Part shown: positions 1 through 12,235 of the stretch, piece after piece
Position numbering within the stretch: position 1 is the stretch's first letter
Layout of the letters: each line of letters opens with the position of its first letter
Assembly (NCBI GenBank): GCA_030674185.1
Contig: JAPXFY010000026.1
Coordinates: 47,796,232-47,860,231, forward strand
Direction: 5' to 3'
Length of the DNA: 64,000 nucleotides
Source: Monoplex corrugatus
Lineage: Eukaryota; Mollusca; Gastropoda; Littorinimorpha; Ranellidae
Position numbers and translations under genes: made by a program
Notes under the pieces: model-generated
Seen by the model: the letters and a program-made list of their open reading frames with translations, nothing else
What the model was told of the DNA's origin: nothing
Database searches by the model: none

Positions 1-786
1 ATTCAGTCCAAATGTCGACAATGTGAAATCATTATATGGAAGAGATCAGGCCAACAGTAACCATTATTATGATTTGTTTTTATTGATTATTTATATGTGC
101 CTATTTGTACCTTGTTTGAGACAGTACTCTACTCTACTCTATTTACAATAATATAATATAATATAATATAATATAATATATATATATATATATATAATTA
201 ATGTAATGTAATGTAATGTAATGTAATGAATGTAATGTGATGTAATATGATGTAATGTAATATAATATATAAAATATAATATAATATAATATAATATAAT
301 ATAATATAATAATATAATATAATATAATATAATATAATATATAAATATAATATAATATAATATAATATAATATAATATAATATAATATAATATAATATAA
401 TATAATATAATATAATATAATATAATAATATAATATAATATAATATAATATAAATATAATATAATATAATATAATTATTAATATAATATAATATAATATA
501 TAATAATATAATATAATATAATTAATTAATGTAATGTAATGTAATGTAATGTAATATGATATATAATATAATATAATGTAATATAATGTAATGTAATGTA
601 ATGTATAGATATAATATAATATAATGTAATGTAATGTATATAATTAATATGATATAATGTAATATATATAAATAATTAATGTAATGTAATGTAATGTAAT
701 GTAATGTAATGTAATGTATATATATAATATAATATAATATAATGTAATATGATATAATATAATAATGTAATATGATATAATATATA
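1..786. repeat. Dispersed repeat ending in a large TAATA/TAATG pentanucleotide microsatellite
   Basis: Positions 1 to about 125 resemble 3250-3402: both contain the string AGGCCAACAGTAAC, then a TATGATTT(G/A)TTTTTATTGAT stretch, then TTGTTTGAGAC, and both run straight into TAATA repeats. From about 141 the sequence is almost pure pentanucleotide repeat of two alternating flavours, TAATA and TAATG, with short (TA)n runs, to about 786. Protein-like frames here are translations of the repeat and are not genes. Confidence 0.85.
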
Positions 787-1137
787 ATAAATAAAATAAT
801 AGCCTGGCTAAAGCTGTTGCAGCAGTTGACGTCACAAGCTGACTACTACCAGTAACAAAACGAACACTGTAGATTGTATATCTCATACAAAGAAGCAGCA
901 AAGCCCTGAACACCATGTTCGAGGCTAAAGACGATGGCGGCATGTTTGTTCCCCACATGAGAGAAAAAAAGCAACACACAAACTAGTCAAATATTTTATG
1001 CAAACATCACACAGGAAGAAACCTATTGCACAAAATTATGGAAAGGCGCTAAGCCAGCCACATTCCTTTTTCTTGAATGAGCTGTTATTTAAAAAAATGA
1101 AAAAAAAGGAAGAGGAGGAAGAAACAGAAGGGGGGCT

Positions 1138-1177
<40 letters not shown>

Positions 1178-1826
1178 TGCGTAAAATTGGACATAATACC
1201 GAGTTGTAAAAATTGAATTCTTTTACCAAAAGGTGATTCGACAGGCTTAAAAGAAACATGATAGAAATGAAAGAAAGAAAATGTTGAACAGATCTATCTA
1301 TAACGAAATGAAATGGTAAATAACTAGATAAACATAAAATATCAACTGATACAATAAATAAATGAACACACACAAAGAAAAGGAAATTAGACTGAATAAA
1401 AAGATAATTTAAATTGACCTGAAGGTTGCATGACTATGTGTGTGTATGTATCCGTGAATTAAGTATGTAAACAAATATTTCTCAGTTCTGTTTGATTAGA
1501 TTTTTAAAGAACCATATTGGATCTGTATGTATTATTTCAGTGAATAGTAACTAATACTTGCCAGCAGGGAACTTACGAATTGGAAGTGGTCCAGTTGTTT
1601 TATACATGTTATATCAATGCAAATATCGGGAATGGTAAAATGATTGGCAAAAGGTCAAGTTAAGTATGCATGATATGTTTAAGTGTCATCAGTGATTCAT
1701 TGGTCATTCATTAACAAGCAGCTTTAACCACATGTAAATAATGTATGATGCAGTACAATAACGGTCTACAGAGCTTAAAGTCCAATACAGTATGACTAGG
1801 TCATACAATTTAACTACTACAGCTAA

Positions 1827-1833
<7 letters not shown>
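787..1833. other. No gene seen; (GA)n tract and poly(A)
   Basis: A (GA)n run with a G tract lies at 1137-1178 and a pure A run at 1833-1866. The remainder is AT-rich unique-looking sequence with only short open frames and no recognisable domain. Confidence 0.6.
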
Positions 1834-1868
<35 letters not shown>

Positions 1869-2103
1869 CGTGACCTTAAATCTCCTTGATTTCTGAACTG
1901 ATATTAATAAAAATTTCAGTATGTTTCGTCCTGTTGTGAAACTAATGCCTAAGAAAAGGTCTGAGATTTTTCTTGTTTTTTGTTTGTTTGAGTTTGTTTT
2001 ATGTTATATCATTATCACATGAAAAGTGTTAAAAAAAAGAGCGTAAAACATGGTTTCATAATGCAATTTGATCATCTAGCTTCTTAATTCATTTGCTTAT
2101 TTT

Positions 2104-2104
2104 G

Positions 2105-2159
<55 letters not shown>

Positions 2160-2437
2160 GAGGGGTAAGATACAGTATTACTGAAAACTTGTTGTGACTC
2201 CTTATGGAATGAAAATTGACATAATCTGACGTCACCAAAAGTGAAAAAAAATTACAGGAGTCAGAAAATAATGACCACACAAAGCAAGATGAGTAAATGA
2301 ATAACTGAAAATAAAATGCACAAAATCAGACCCACATTCTTTATTAATATAAAGCAGAATGTTTAATCACCAATTGCACAAATGCAAAATACCTCCCCCC
2401 CCCCCCCCAAAAAAAAAAAAAAAAAAAAAAAAAAAAG
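2104..2437. repeat. (GA)n microsatellite and C/A homopolymer block
   Basis: A (GA)n run occupies 2108-2157. A C run followed directly by an A run occupies 2393-2436; such a junction is a frequent assembly trouble spot. Confidence 0.85.
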
Positions 2438-2439
2438 CC

Positions 2440-3400
2440 AATTTTTTAAATTAAAAAAATACACAAAAATTCGTTTAATTGTTCATTTAGGTTTACAGTC
2501 TTAATATTATGCAGTGTGTATGAGGATTAGCAGTTGTATATTTTTATAGAAGCCTTAAGCAGACTCCCGGAAGAGGGGAGGAAGTGATGGCGTGGTTATA
2601 AAACAAGAGTTACGGCGAGCCGCTGTTAAACTTGGCCCACAGACTCGGCAACAGGCCAGCAAGTCCCAAGGCCAACGAGTGATAACGCCCGCACCTTGAA
2701 AGCGACCTACTTTCTTCGCAAGCAGGCCTACTTGTGGCTGAGTTTCGAGAGGGCGTTGTTATCACATGATATACTTCGTGCATGCCTCTGTAGTCGATTG
2801 AAAACTGCATGGTCTTTGTCGTCACGTGTGAATCTGTCTGTCTGTCTGTCTGTCTGTTAATAGCAGCCTCATCTTATCAATTGTCCAAAGATGGGTGGTG
2901 TGTCTTACTCTATTAGTTTTATAAGATGTATGATTATCATAGATTGACTGTAAACTGATTCACTGCTTCCAAGTTTGTAGATGTAGTCAAGAGGGGGTTT
3001 TGTTGGTGGGAGTTATATAAGGTTGGTTTGTCACTGATCTGGGAAATTTTATCAGTGATGGCTGAGATAGGTCAATATTAAACACATGTGGATACTTTTT
3101 TCTTTACCGATTAACTGAATGTGCTGAAGCATTTACAAGTGTTGGAATTTCAACTGGATAAGCAAGTATTTAATTGATTTTTAATCATATTTAGATGCAA
3201 TAATATTTCAGTATGGTTTGACTATCTCATTCTACGTTTGAACGTACAGTTTCCAATTTGTGCACATGCTGAAATGTGAAACATGGTATATATCGGAGAA
3301 CAGGCCAACAGTAACAATTATGATTTATTTTTATTGATCATTTCCAGATTAATGTGCCTGACAGATTCACACATCCTTAATGATAATTAAATTGTTTGAG
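2440..3400. other. No gene seen; a GC-richer island at 2555-2830
   Basis: The island at 2555-2830 has higher GC than its surroundings and contains an imperfect inverted repeat: GTGATAACGCCC near 2678 and GGGCGTTGTTATCAC near 2752. A (CTGT)n run follows at 2835-2858. No domain was recognised in any frame. Confidence 0.5.
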
Positions 3401-3513
3401 ACTAATATAATATAATATAATATAATATAATATAATATAATATAATATAATATAATATAATATAATATAATATAATATAATATAATATAATATAATATAA
3501 TATAATATAATAG
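3250..3513 (+). repeat. Second copy of the window-start repeat with TAATA tail
   Basis: The unique-looking lead (about 3250-3402) matches the start of the window and ends in TTGTTTGAGAC, after which TAATA units run to about 3512. The shared lead plus shared tail suggests a dispersed element with a pentanucleotide 3' tail. Confidence 0.6.
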
Positions 3514-4245
3514 TTCTTTGTTTCTAGATTTCCAAATAATGAAAAACGAAAACAGTGGATTGCAGCGTTGAAGAGGGACAGGTTTCAAGTCACTGAGTAC
3601 TTTTTGATCGCACTGGCCAAACCACCCGTCTGAAAGACACTGCCATTTTCAACTTCCCTGCACACTTGCAGAAAGTAAATTGCAAACCTGTGTACGAACT
3701 TGGTATAGGCACTGGACAGTCGATGTTTAATTCAAATATGCCAAAGTCCCTTATGAAAGTTGTGAACAATATTCATCACAAATATTATACATAACGCATG
3801 TTCGTAACTTATATAGAAATATACACTGATACAACCGAGTTATATCAGTTATGACTTATATTTGTGATGCAATCTCCCCAAGACTCTTTTGACAATTGTA
3901 CAGAGATATTGCGAGCTTCTTGATATCTTCTTCATCTCTGGAAAAAAAGAAAAACACTTGTGTTTTTATAATATCTAGACGGAATTTATTGGCACGTAAA
4001 TCGTTTAGACGGCAGCAACATGAAATAACATGTACCTCATCTTCAGTGGAAGTCTGACAAAAACGACAGCTGACATTATGCTCATCAGGATGTTTGTATC
4101 TTACACTGTGACATCAACAGTCGATTCACTTGACAGTTACAGAAAATTTATCTCCAGAAACCACAAAATCACTTTGTTCTTTGTCGCTGAATTAACTCGC
4201 ACACACATCTGTGCGAGTTAATTCAGCGACAGAAAGTAGCGAGAG

Positions 4246-4263
4246 CGAGAGCGAGAGAAAGAG

Positions 4264-4327
<64 letters not shown>

Positions 4328-4332
4328 AAAAC

Positions 4333-4426
<94 letters not shown>

Positions 4427-4446
4427 AGACAGACAGACAGAAAAAC

Positions 4447-4483
<37 letters not shown>

Positions 4484-4606
4484 AAAACAGAGAGAGAGAG
4501 AGAGAGCGTTTGTGTGTGCGTGCGGCGTGTGTGTGTATGTATGTGTGTGTGTGTGTGTTAATCTCTGTCTGTCTCTGTCTGTCTGTCTGTCTCTCTCTCT
4601 CTCATG
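4246..4606. repeat. Compound (GA)n / (CAGA)n / (GT)n / (CTGT)n microsatellite
   Basis: Four alternating blocks of GA dinucleotides and CAGA tetranucleotides are followed by GT-rich and CTGT-rich blocks. Arg/Glu-rich and Leu/Ser-rich translations of this tract are artefacts. Confidence 0.9.
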
Positions 4607-4609
4607 TAT

Positions 4610-5090
4610 GTGAATGCTTCTGTCCCCTATGGAAAACGCTAGAGGAAGACAAAGTGCAATTCTTGTTGTGTTGTCCAGCTTTAACATATCTCAGAATAAA
4701 ACTACTGCAGAGAAAAACATATTCAGCCAAAATATTATAACAATCCATATAATTTTACAGTGTCAGATTGAATTTACTCATGTTGTGGAGTATGGCGTCT
4801 ACTGTTTGTAATCTGGCCACATACAGTTAAGTAGGACTGGTTAAATATTTAAAGATAATGTTTGCTGTAGTCAATTTCCTTGATATCATTTGTTGTAGTT
4901 ATCGAGGTGTTTCGTTTATGGATCAGGACGCTTACCCCACTCTTCTTTGTTCATTTACTTTTGCTGTTAGGCCCATGTTCCCCCTTCCGTAAGAGACCCT
5001 GGTCTTTATCAGTGTAACAGCAAGTCTATTTTTTTACAAAGTTGTGAAAACTTTGTTCCTGAAATAAAGATGATTTATTTGATATATTGA
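4610..5090 (+). pseudogene. 3' scrap of a non-LTR retrotransposon (same lineage as 16.6-18.5 kb)
   Basis: The translation around 4615-4735 contains CPLW followed by a FLLCCPAL block and an RIKLL stretch. This corresponds to the PLC...HFLLCCPAL..IREKL region of the LINE at 17.9 kb, the cysteine-rich C-terminal tail of its ORF2. The following ~350 bases fit a 3' UTR ending in an AATAAAGATGATTTATTTGAT-like sequence, comparable with the AATAAACCATCTGAAATCTG end of the larger copy. It is heavily 5' truncated and non-functional. Confidence 0.5.
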
Positions 5091-5094
5091 CACA

Positions 5095-6480
5095 AAATTT
5101 TCTTCTTTACATTTCAGACTGACACTTATTCATTGCCTTTTTTCAGATTTATCATTTATGTCAGAGCAAGACATTAACCACGTGTTACAAAAGCGCTAGC
5201 TTAATGTGGCATTTGAGCTGGACAAAAAAATCACTTCACTGTGTGTCATGAGTCACCTGAAATCCACTGATAGAAAAAGAGCACAAGGTAGTCAGTCATT
5301 GTACGTTCTTACTGTGCTATATTTGCTCATGCACTCACTGCATACATTTAAGTTCTAATTACATTTTTATATATTTGTTAGACCTAAAACAAATTTTGTC
5401 GTATTTAGTTGTATGCTTTTTCTTCTTTTTTTGTTTTGGTCACAATGGATTTACAATATGAAACTGGCAATCGCCGTAGTGCGGCGCCACCCTTTTTCTG
5501 TTCACGTGTAAATCTGTTTAACCTCTGAAATGGACTTTGCAACAGAATGTGGCTAGGCTCAACTCCATTTTGCTATGATATTTATAATGTATGAGTGCAT
5601 GCTGAACACTGACTTTAGTTTATCGTCTCATCTGACAGATCACTACCCAAGACTTAGTCCAGGGATTGGGGGGTGGGGAACCTCAACGAGTGAGGATCTA
5701 TGCTACACATGAATTATACTTGTATCAGTGTCATCAATATTTATCTTAGCAATGCAAACAGTAAGATTGCAGTTCAAAGAAACTGATTTTAAGTTTGTAT
5801 ACATGTACATTATACTGATAAGTTTAACCACTCTAAAATGTATTGATGATTAATCATATTGTTAGATAATAGATGAGATAACAAAGTCATAAGGTGTTTA
5901 AGTATTTCTTTCAAAGTTATGTAACTGAGACACTCCCATATGCCTTCCAGTGATATGTTTCCCCAAGCTCTTTAATACATAAGGTTTGATTTGAAGTGAT
6001 AAATTCTTGGGATATGAATATTAAGTGTTTTGGTGTTGCCTGTGTGATGTGCAGATAAGAAGAAGAAAAAGAAGAAGTATTGTACAGCCCCTCAGCTCAC
6101 AAGAGCCTCAAGTGCTTCAAAAAAGCATGAAAGACAAAGGCAGACACACGTAAAGCAAATACATGTCAATTCCTATTGCCATGATGAAAATGATCAAAAT
6201 GCTCATGAATGACTGAAGTACATATGGCATTAGTAATAATGCTGATGAGGAGATTTTTAGGTCATAGGTAGTAGTAATAATCATGTAAACAACACCACAA
6301 GACAGATTCATTATTAGTGGGCATAAGAAAGACTATAATGTCAATTATAGAATATAATGAAGTTTTAGTCATACAGTATTACATACTTTTAAAAGTCTGT
6401 GATTTTTGTGCCGTATAATTTGAACCAAAAATACTTTGAGTGAAGGATCGACAAAACACACCTTATGAGAAGTGTCTTAC
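5095..6480. other. No gene or repeat recognised
   Basis: AT-rich sequence with short frames only. No splice-flanked open segment with a recognisable domain was seen on either strand. Confidence 0.5.
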
Positions 6481-6483
6481 AGC

Positions 6484-6485
6484 AT

Positions 6486-6523
<38 letters not shown>

Positions 6524-6550
6524 CACACACACACACACACACCCCACACA

Positions 6551-6624
<74 letters not shown>
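6484..6624. repeat. (CA)n microsatellite
   Basis: About 140 bp of nearly pure CA, interrupted by AACAC, CCCC and ATACA variants. The His-Thr and Cys-Val open frames here are translations of the repeat. Confidence 0.95.
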
Positions 6625-6627
<3 letters not shown>

Positions 6628-6957
6628 GCAATACTAGAACTGCATTCATGTGTGCCCCTATTGTGGTAAGCCATGCAGCACAAAGGTAACAGTATGCTAG
6701 TATTGTACCAAGACCTAATGAAAAAATGCATGATTTGTAATTTCGCTTTTCTTTCAGGATTTTGCTCTGGAATACATTGCTAAGGTCAGAGCAACAGTGA
6801 CATTCAAACATGACAGCAGACCAACAGCCTCGATAAGTATTCTACATCACCAGTGGCGCTGATATGCTACAAGCAGTTAGTATTCACTTTACTTACCACA
6901 CTACCAAGCAGAAATTTAAATAAAAGCAATATCTGACCAAACAATTTGCAGATAACA

Positions 6958-7145
6958 AAGTGCATGGCGTCATACAAGACATTAATTATAATAGCATTTT
7001 CATAACAAATTTAGGTAACTTGAACGCATTTTCTGGAAAATATGTTTTTAAAATTAGCATACATATATTTCAGCCGCATATACTGATGATGAATTCTGTC
7101 TAATACAAGACTGATCTTACCTGCTGTCAAGAAAAGTTGTGATAT
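6958..7145. repeat. Diverged dispersed repeat, three copies in the window
   Basis: Copies are at about 6958-7145, 12030-12235 and 13080-13275. Shared landmarks in the same order are GCATTTTCATAA, (CACA/CGCA)TTTTCTGGAAA, TTAGCATACAT(A/G)TAT, CATATACTG(C/A)TGATG and CTGATC(T/A)TAC.TGCTGTC. No coding content. The type of element is not recognised. Confidence 0.45.
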
Positions 7146-7738
7146 ATTTATAGAATCTAAATGATATTTTATTTAAGACAAGAAAGAATTTTGTGATGTA
7201 TGTAAACATACATTTGAGATAGATCATGTAGTTGATATGAGGTAAACTAATGTGTTGATACACACGTTTTGTTTTTACAAATGTCAAGCATAATCAATCT
7301 ATTGTAGTCCACTGTTCAAATTATCATTTCCCTTGGAAACGTTTCATATGAATTTTTTTTATGTTATTCCAACATTATCCAAAATACAGCATCTCTATCC
7401 ATGCAGTATTAAACTATTTACTTTTCATTTGAAATGTTTACTTCAACTTTTTTTTAATATTGATAATACACTCTTTGTACGGATTTGATATGTTTGACAA
7501 TTTTAAACAGTTAACCATCACTAGAATGTGTTTCAACAGTATTTTACATCTGCAGTTGTTATAGATAGTTGGTAAAAATGTATGATTCTTAAAGAAGCCA
7601 CCTGGACTTCAGTACTGAAATGAAATATCTTGACATACGAGTATATCATGTTGCTTTATAATAATTATAATAATTACAATATTTATATAGCGCAAAATTT
7701 TGATAAAATCAAATCTAAGCGCTGAAACAGACACACAT

Positions 7739-7754
7739 GCACGCACGTACACAC

Positions 7755-7837
<83 letters not shown>
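7739..7837 (-). repeat. (CA)n tract in the 3' UTR of LINE family A
   Basis: A nearly pure CA tract lies between the RT stop codon (7972) and the terminal stem-loop (7690-7725). The same arrangement is seen in the LINEs at 25.4, 42.6-43.2 and 57.5 kb. Confidence 0.9.
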
Positions 7838-7838
<1 letters not shown>

Positions 7839-7971
7839 TGGCTATAAATGGGGAGAAAGAATAAAAGCAATGGAAAATTATAGAGAGCATATTATATACA
7901 ATTATATATTACAATGTGATTCCCCTCCGAGTGGAGACAGGCTGCAGAGGGGGTTGATTGAGGTCAGGATT

Positions 7972-8916
7972 TCATGCAGAGGAGAAAAGGTGAGTTTTGA
8001 GAGCGGACTTGAAGGAGACAAAAGTAGGTTGCTGACGGACTGAGAGAGGAAGTTTGTTCCAGGAGAGTGGACCAGAAACAGAGAAGGCTCGTGGACCATA
8101 GGTATTGAGCTTAGTGCGTGGAAAGCGAAAAGTCAGAGGATCGGAGGCAGAGCGGAGGGTACGTGAGGGAACATAGATCTCAAGGAGGCTCGACAGGTAA
8201 TCGGGGGCTGCGTTATTAAGGCTTTTGTAGCACATGGTGTCTAGTTTGTACTGTATGCGCTTTGATACAGGGAGCCAGTGAAGTTGTGCCAGGAGAGGAG
8301 ATATGTGGTCAGCTTTTTTCTTTTTGAATACAAGGCGTGCAGCATTGTTTTGAATGCGCTGTAGGATGTGAATGGTGGAGGCAGGAAGACCAGACAGGAG
8401 TGAATTGCAATAGTCAATGCGAGACATTATGAAGGAGAGAACGAGTTTTGCAGTTGTTTCGACAGAGAGATACTTCCTGATCAGGCTTATACGATGGAGG
8501 TGATAGTAGCAAGATCTGGCAGTTTGAGAAACAAAGTTGTTCATGGAGAGGGTAGAGTCAATGCAGACACCAAGGTTTTTAGCTGAATCAGAAATTGGGA
8601 CTGATGTGATACATAATGGGAGAGAAAGAGGAGGCAGCTGAGAAAGTTTCTGATAGGTGCCAGTGAGGATAGCTTCTGTCTTGTCGTCGTTAAGCTGAAG
8701 TTTATTGTATGTCATCCAGTTCTTAATGTCCGAATAACACTCTGTGATGCGAATCAAGAGGCGCTGTCTATTGTCAGGTGAGTCACTGTCTTGAAGTTGG
8801 GTGTCATCAGCATAGAAGTGGTGTTTTATAGAGTGGGAGTTGATGATGGTGGACAGGGGGGGGAGGTGTAAAGAGTGAAAAGAACAGGGCAAGGACAGAT
8901 CCTTGTGGAACACCAC
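7972..8916 (-). pseudogene. LINE ORF2, RT motif C to C-terminus (frame 3)
   Basis: Begins just upstream of FYADDTQL (catalytic motif C), continues through WMTYNKLQLNDDKTE and SRIDYCNSLLSGLP to the C-terminal LHWLPV, TLRSASDPLTFRFPRT and LKTHLFSSA stop. The ATG at 8916 is not a real start; the frame continues the RT frame across a frameshift. Very similar to the plus-strand copy at 56.5 kb. Confidence 0.85.
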
Positions 8917-9706
8917 AGGTCAGGTATGCAGGTTGAGAGTAAGTGCCATTAATGAGAACAGTTTGTTTTCTGTTTGATAGATATGAAGTGAACCAGGAGA
9001 GAGCAATGTCAGAGATGCCAAAAGTATGATGGAGTCTAGAAAGGAGAATACCATGATCAATGGTATCAAAGGCTGCAGACAGACCAAGGAGTGTGAGGAG
9101 AGAGACTTTGCCAGTATCAGTTGCAAGGAGGAGATTGTTGAGAATGTGTAGTAGGGCAGTTTCAGTGCTATGGCACTGGCGGTAGGCTGACTGGAAAGAA
9201 TTGAGGAGATTGTTGGCAGACAGGTGAGAGTTCAGCCGGTTGAGGACAACTTTTTCAAGGAGTTTTGACAAGAAAGAGAGATTAGAGATAGGCCGGTAAT
9301 TTTTTAGTTCATTTGGGTCTAAATTGTATTTCTTGAGGAGAGGGTGAACAATAGCAGACTTGAAAGAATCTGGGACAGTTCCAGTTTGAAGAGAAGTGTT
9401 GATGATGTCAGTGATGAATGGGAGGAGGGAGACAGTCGGAGTAGAGAGAACCTGGAAGAAGATCCAGTTCGCAGGTTTTGAACGAAATGGATCTGATTGT
9501 GTTGAGAATTTCTTCTTGTGAGACTGGGGTAAAAGTAGTAAGATGTGTGCCAGAGAAGGAAGGGTCAGGTGGGCATGGTTGACAGGGTGTCCTGTCAAGC
9601 CTGTCACGAAGAGTTTGTATTTTGATGGTGAAATACTTGGAGAATACAGATGGGAGTTCTTCATTTGTGTGTTTTGTTGGGAGAGGTAAATCTTTTCGTG
9701 TGCCAA
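8807..9706 (-). pseudogene. LINE ORF2, central reverse transcriptase part (frame 2)
   Basis: Contains RT landmarks NYRPISNLS, LSAAFDTIDH (motif A) and CGVPQGSVL (motif B). It overlaps the endonuclease frame near 9420 and gives way to a third frame near 8890 just before the YADD box. The D-E-L-K-N-Y-R-P-I-S spacing matches element B at 23.5 kb. Inactive because of the flanking frameshifts. Confidence 0.85.
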
Positions 9707-11372
9707 GGAGATGATTCATGGTTGTAAAGAGTTCTTTTGAAGAAGAGGCATTCAGGATTTTGGTTTGGAAATAGCTTGTTTTTGCAGATGCAATGAGGGT
9801 GGATACTTTTGTTTTAGAGGCTTGGAAAAGTTGCCTATGTACAGTGAGTTTGGATTTGCGCCAGCGGCGCTCTGCTCTGTGGCGGGCACGTTTTGCACAG
9901 GCAATCTCATGAGTGAGCCAGGGGGTAGGGGGGCGGTCAGGTAAAAGACGGGTTGTGGCTGGAGCATGAGTGTCCAGAAGATGGTGGAGAGTAGTATAGA
10001 ATTCATCGGCAAGGTTATGTGACTTTTCAGAAAGGTGACGGGAGGCATCAGATGAAAAAGTGGAGAGGTCGATAGATTTGAGATTGCGTCGAGTCACTGA
10101 GCGCGTGGTACGGGAAGGAGGAGAAATGTCAAGAGAACAGAGAATTGCAGAGTGGTCAGATGGAAGGGCTGAAGTTAGACGGGTAGAAAGAACTAAGCAG
10201 TTGTCAGTAGCTGAATTGTGGTGATCACGAGAAATGATCCAGTCAAGAGTATGACCTTTTTGATGGGTTGGTTCAGAAATGTGTTGAGTCATATTGTGAT
10301 TGGACAGCGAGTTGATGATATGTCTTGTGTCATAACGGTGAGTGTTGTCATAGTGGACATTGATGTCACCTAGAATGATGAGATTTCCAGGTAAGAGGCA
10401 GTAGTAGTCAAGTAGTTGGTCAAAGTCAGAGAGAAACGTGGATGTGGTGAGCTTGTTGGCAGAGCTAGGTGGAGGTCGATAGACACAGGAGAAGGTGATG
10501 GGGTGAGGGGTGGATTGGAAGGATACTTCAACGTGCTCGAAAGAAGGATGGGAGAAAGGCAGAGACTGCGAGAAAGATAGGTGGGAATGGAGTGAGTCGT
10601 TGTAGAGGATGGCGATACCACCACCTCGGGATGAGCGATGGAAAGAAGCAAGCCTGTAACCACTCGGAGTGAGACTCGCATGTATAGGTTCATGACCAAG
10701 GGGGTTAAGCCATGTTTCGGTGATAAAAGCAATGTCAACATGCTCATCTGCGATGAAGTCAGCAATGACATCAGCTTTGCCATCTTTGCATGTTGACTGA
10801 GCGTTAAAAAGGCATATTTTTAGTTTATCAGAGTCACATGGCGGTGGCCGAGGTGGAGATGAAGGCGGCACCGACGGGACAGAAGATGAAGGCGACACCA
10901 GCGGGGCAGAAGATGAAGGCAGCAACGACGGGACAGAAGACGAAGGCGGCACCAGCGGGACAGAAGATGAAGGAGGCACCAGCGGGGCAGAAGACAAAGG
11001 CGACACCAGCGGGACAGAAGATGAGGGCGGCACCAGCGGGACAGAAGATGAAGGAGGCACCAGCGGGACAGAAGGTGAAGGCGGCACCATCAGGACAGAA
11101 GGTGTAGGCGGCACCATCAGGACAGAAGGCGAAGGCAAAGATGGCAGAGGAGGAGACGAAGTCTGCAGCAGCAAGGTCGAGGGCAGGGGCAGTGGAGGAG
11201 ACGATGAAGGAGAAGACGAAGTGTGGTGTCGGACTGGTACAGCAGGAGGCAGGTTGTGCCAAAGATGGTGGAGACGTCCAGCACGACAGGATCGCGCAGT
11301 GCGGGGCTTACGACACAGCCCTAGTGCACGTATGCGCTGGTAGACGTCTCCACTGAGATAGCGCTTGCTGTG
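9408..11372 (-). pseudogene. LINE ORF2, N-terminal part: Pro/Ser repeats plus AP-endonuclease domain
   Basis: This would nick target DNA to start target-primed reverse transcription. The frame is open from about 11372, although the first ATG giving a long product is at 11174 (588 codons). Counting from that Met, residues ~17-105 are tandem nine-residue units of the PSSSVPLVP kind. Residues ~117-345 are the endonuclease: N124 in FNAQST, E153 in ITETW, D270 and N272 in GDIN, D311 in LDWII and S339-D340-H341. All are expected catalytic or metal-binding residues and all are present. The frame then enters the region before RT motif 0 and is lost by a frameshift near 9420. An upstream frame (11562-11374, possibly the true N-terminus) joins by another indel at a T run. 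Confidence 0.85.
10860..11130 (-). repeat. 27-bp in-frame tandem repeat inside LINE ORF2
   Basis: About ten 27-bp units, each encoding nine residues rich in Pro, Ser and Val, lie between the element's N-terminus and its endonuclease. Because 27 is a multiple of three, copy number changes keep the frame. The complementary strand and other frames also stay open (Ala/Gly/Lys-rich and Cys-Pro-Ala-Gly-rich products); these are shadows. Confidence 0.85.
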
Positions 11373-11579
11373 TTTAAAAAGTGTCAGTCAAATTTGTTTT
11401 ATAAAGGACGGGTCCATAATTGCGAGCCAGTCGGGAGAGGATGATGTTTGCAGGTTGGTGTGTGGATTGGTCGTTCACAACACTTGAAACCAGAGAACCA
11501 CAAAGGTTTGGGAGCTGTAGCGTTGGTCGAACACAGTAGGCCAAAATGTAAACACAGTTCACAGATTAATGTCCGACTT

Positions 11580-12030
11580 GAGCGGCTGAATTAAAATGAT
11601 GAAAAGTATGTATAAAAACTTTAAAATCAGATTATCTGGTAAAATATTCAAAATTTTAAAAAATATATTTACATCACCATATGTCGCGATTTAAAAGGAA
11701 CAAACTGATATAAAATTCAATGCATAAAATCAAATAGAACCACGATAAAATCACTGTAAAACACCACACACACTTTTGCTGCCTGCTGGCGCGACATCTG
11801 CTCACACTTTAGATATGTGAGTCATCTGTGGTGTTAGTCCTCAAACACTTTGATGCAACAAGATTAGTACGATCTTCTTACATATTTAATTTGTTTTAAT
11901 ATCTACGGCCATTATCTGTTATGTTAATTGTGTCAGTATGTATTTCATCATTACTCAGTATTAGTCCTTGTCATAAAGATATGAATAACAAAACTGTTAA
12001 TAGCAATACATGATCAAACGTTGATGATCA
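11580..12030. other. No gene seen
   Basis: AT-rich stretch beyond the 5' end of the family A LINE; short frames only. Confidence 0.5.
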
Positions 12031-12235
12031 TAAATTTTACAACATCATAAAACATATATTTTAGTTGCATTTTCATAAAACGAACAGGGGACAAATGGCC
12101 ATTCGTACAGTTTTTGTTGTTGAAAGCATGTTCTTTAAATTAGCATACATGTATGTTTTCTTGAGACGTCATACATATATACTGTTGATGCATACAGTAA
12201 CACAATATTCATCTTAACTGCAATCAAAAGAGGTT
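12030..12235. repeat. Second copy of the diverged dispersed repeat
   Basis: Carries the landmarks described for 6958-7145 (TTTTCATAAAACGAAC, TTAGCATACATGTATG, ATACTGTTGATGCATACAG) in the same order and strand. Confidence 0.4.

Larger units (their letters stand above)
7655..11575 (-). mobile_element. L2/CR1-like non-LTR retrotransposon, near full length, frameshifted (family A)
   Basis: Reading on the minus strand the order is: a short N-terminal segment (11562-11374), a proline/serine repeat, an AP-type endonuclease, an RT, a thumb/C-terminal region ending at a stop at 7972, a 3' UTR with a (GT)n tract (7739-7837 as CA), and a terminal stem-loop of the AGCGC...GCGCT type at about 7690-7725 followed by TATATAAATATTGTAATTATTATAA. 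The coding region is split into three overlapping frames by at least two indels, so the copy is dead, but most codons are still readable. A second, 5'-truncated copy of the same family is at 56.5-57.6 kb. The clade call rests on the DLSAAFDTIDH / GVPQGSVL / YADDTQL motif style. Confidence 0.85.

Noticed and set aside
2670..2770. Structured RNA or promoter in the GC-richer island
   Set aside because: Only one imperfect inverted repeat; no conserved boxes, no second copy to compare.
4211..4687. Arg/Glu-rich and Ser/Leu-rich frames
   Set aside because: (GA)n and (CAGA)n microsatellite; no non-repetitive coding sequence.
6440..6811. Long His-Thr and Cys-Val frames (also at 7.7, 40.5, 42.7, 43.1, 47.9, 56.2 and 63.3 kb)
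   Set aside because: Pure (CA)n or (GT)n microsatellite translations.
10834..11356. Ala/Lys/Gly-rich plus-strand frames and a Cys-Pro-Ala-Gly minus frame
   Set aside because: Other registers of the 27-bp repeat inside LINE ORF2, where the Pro/Ser frame is continuous with the endonuclease.
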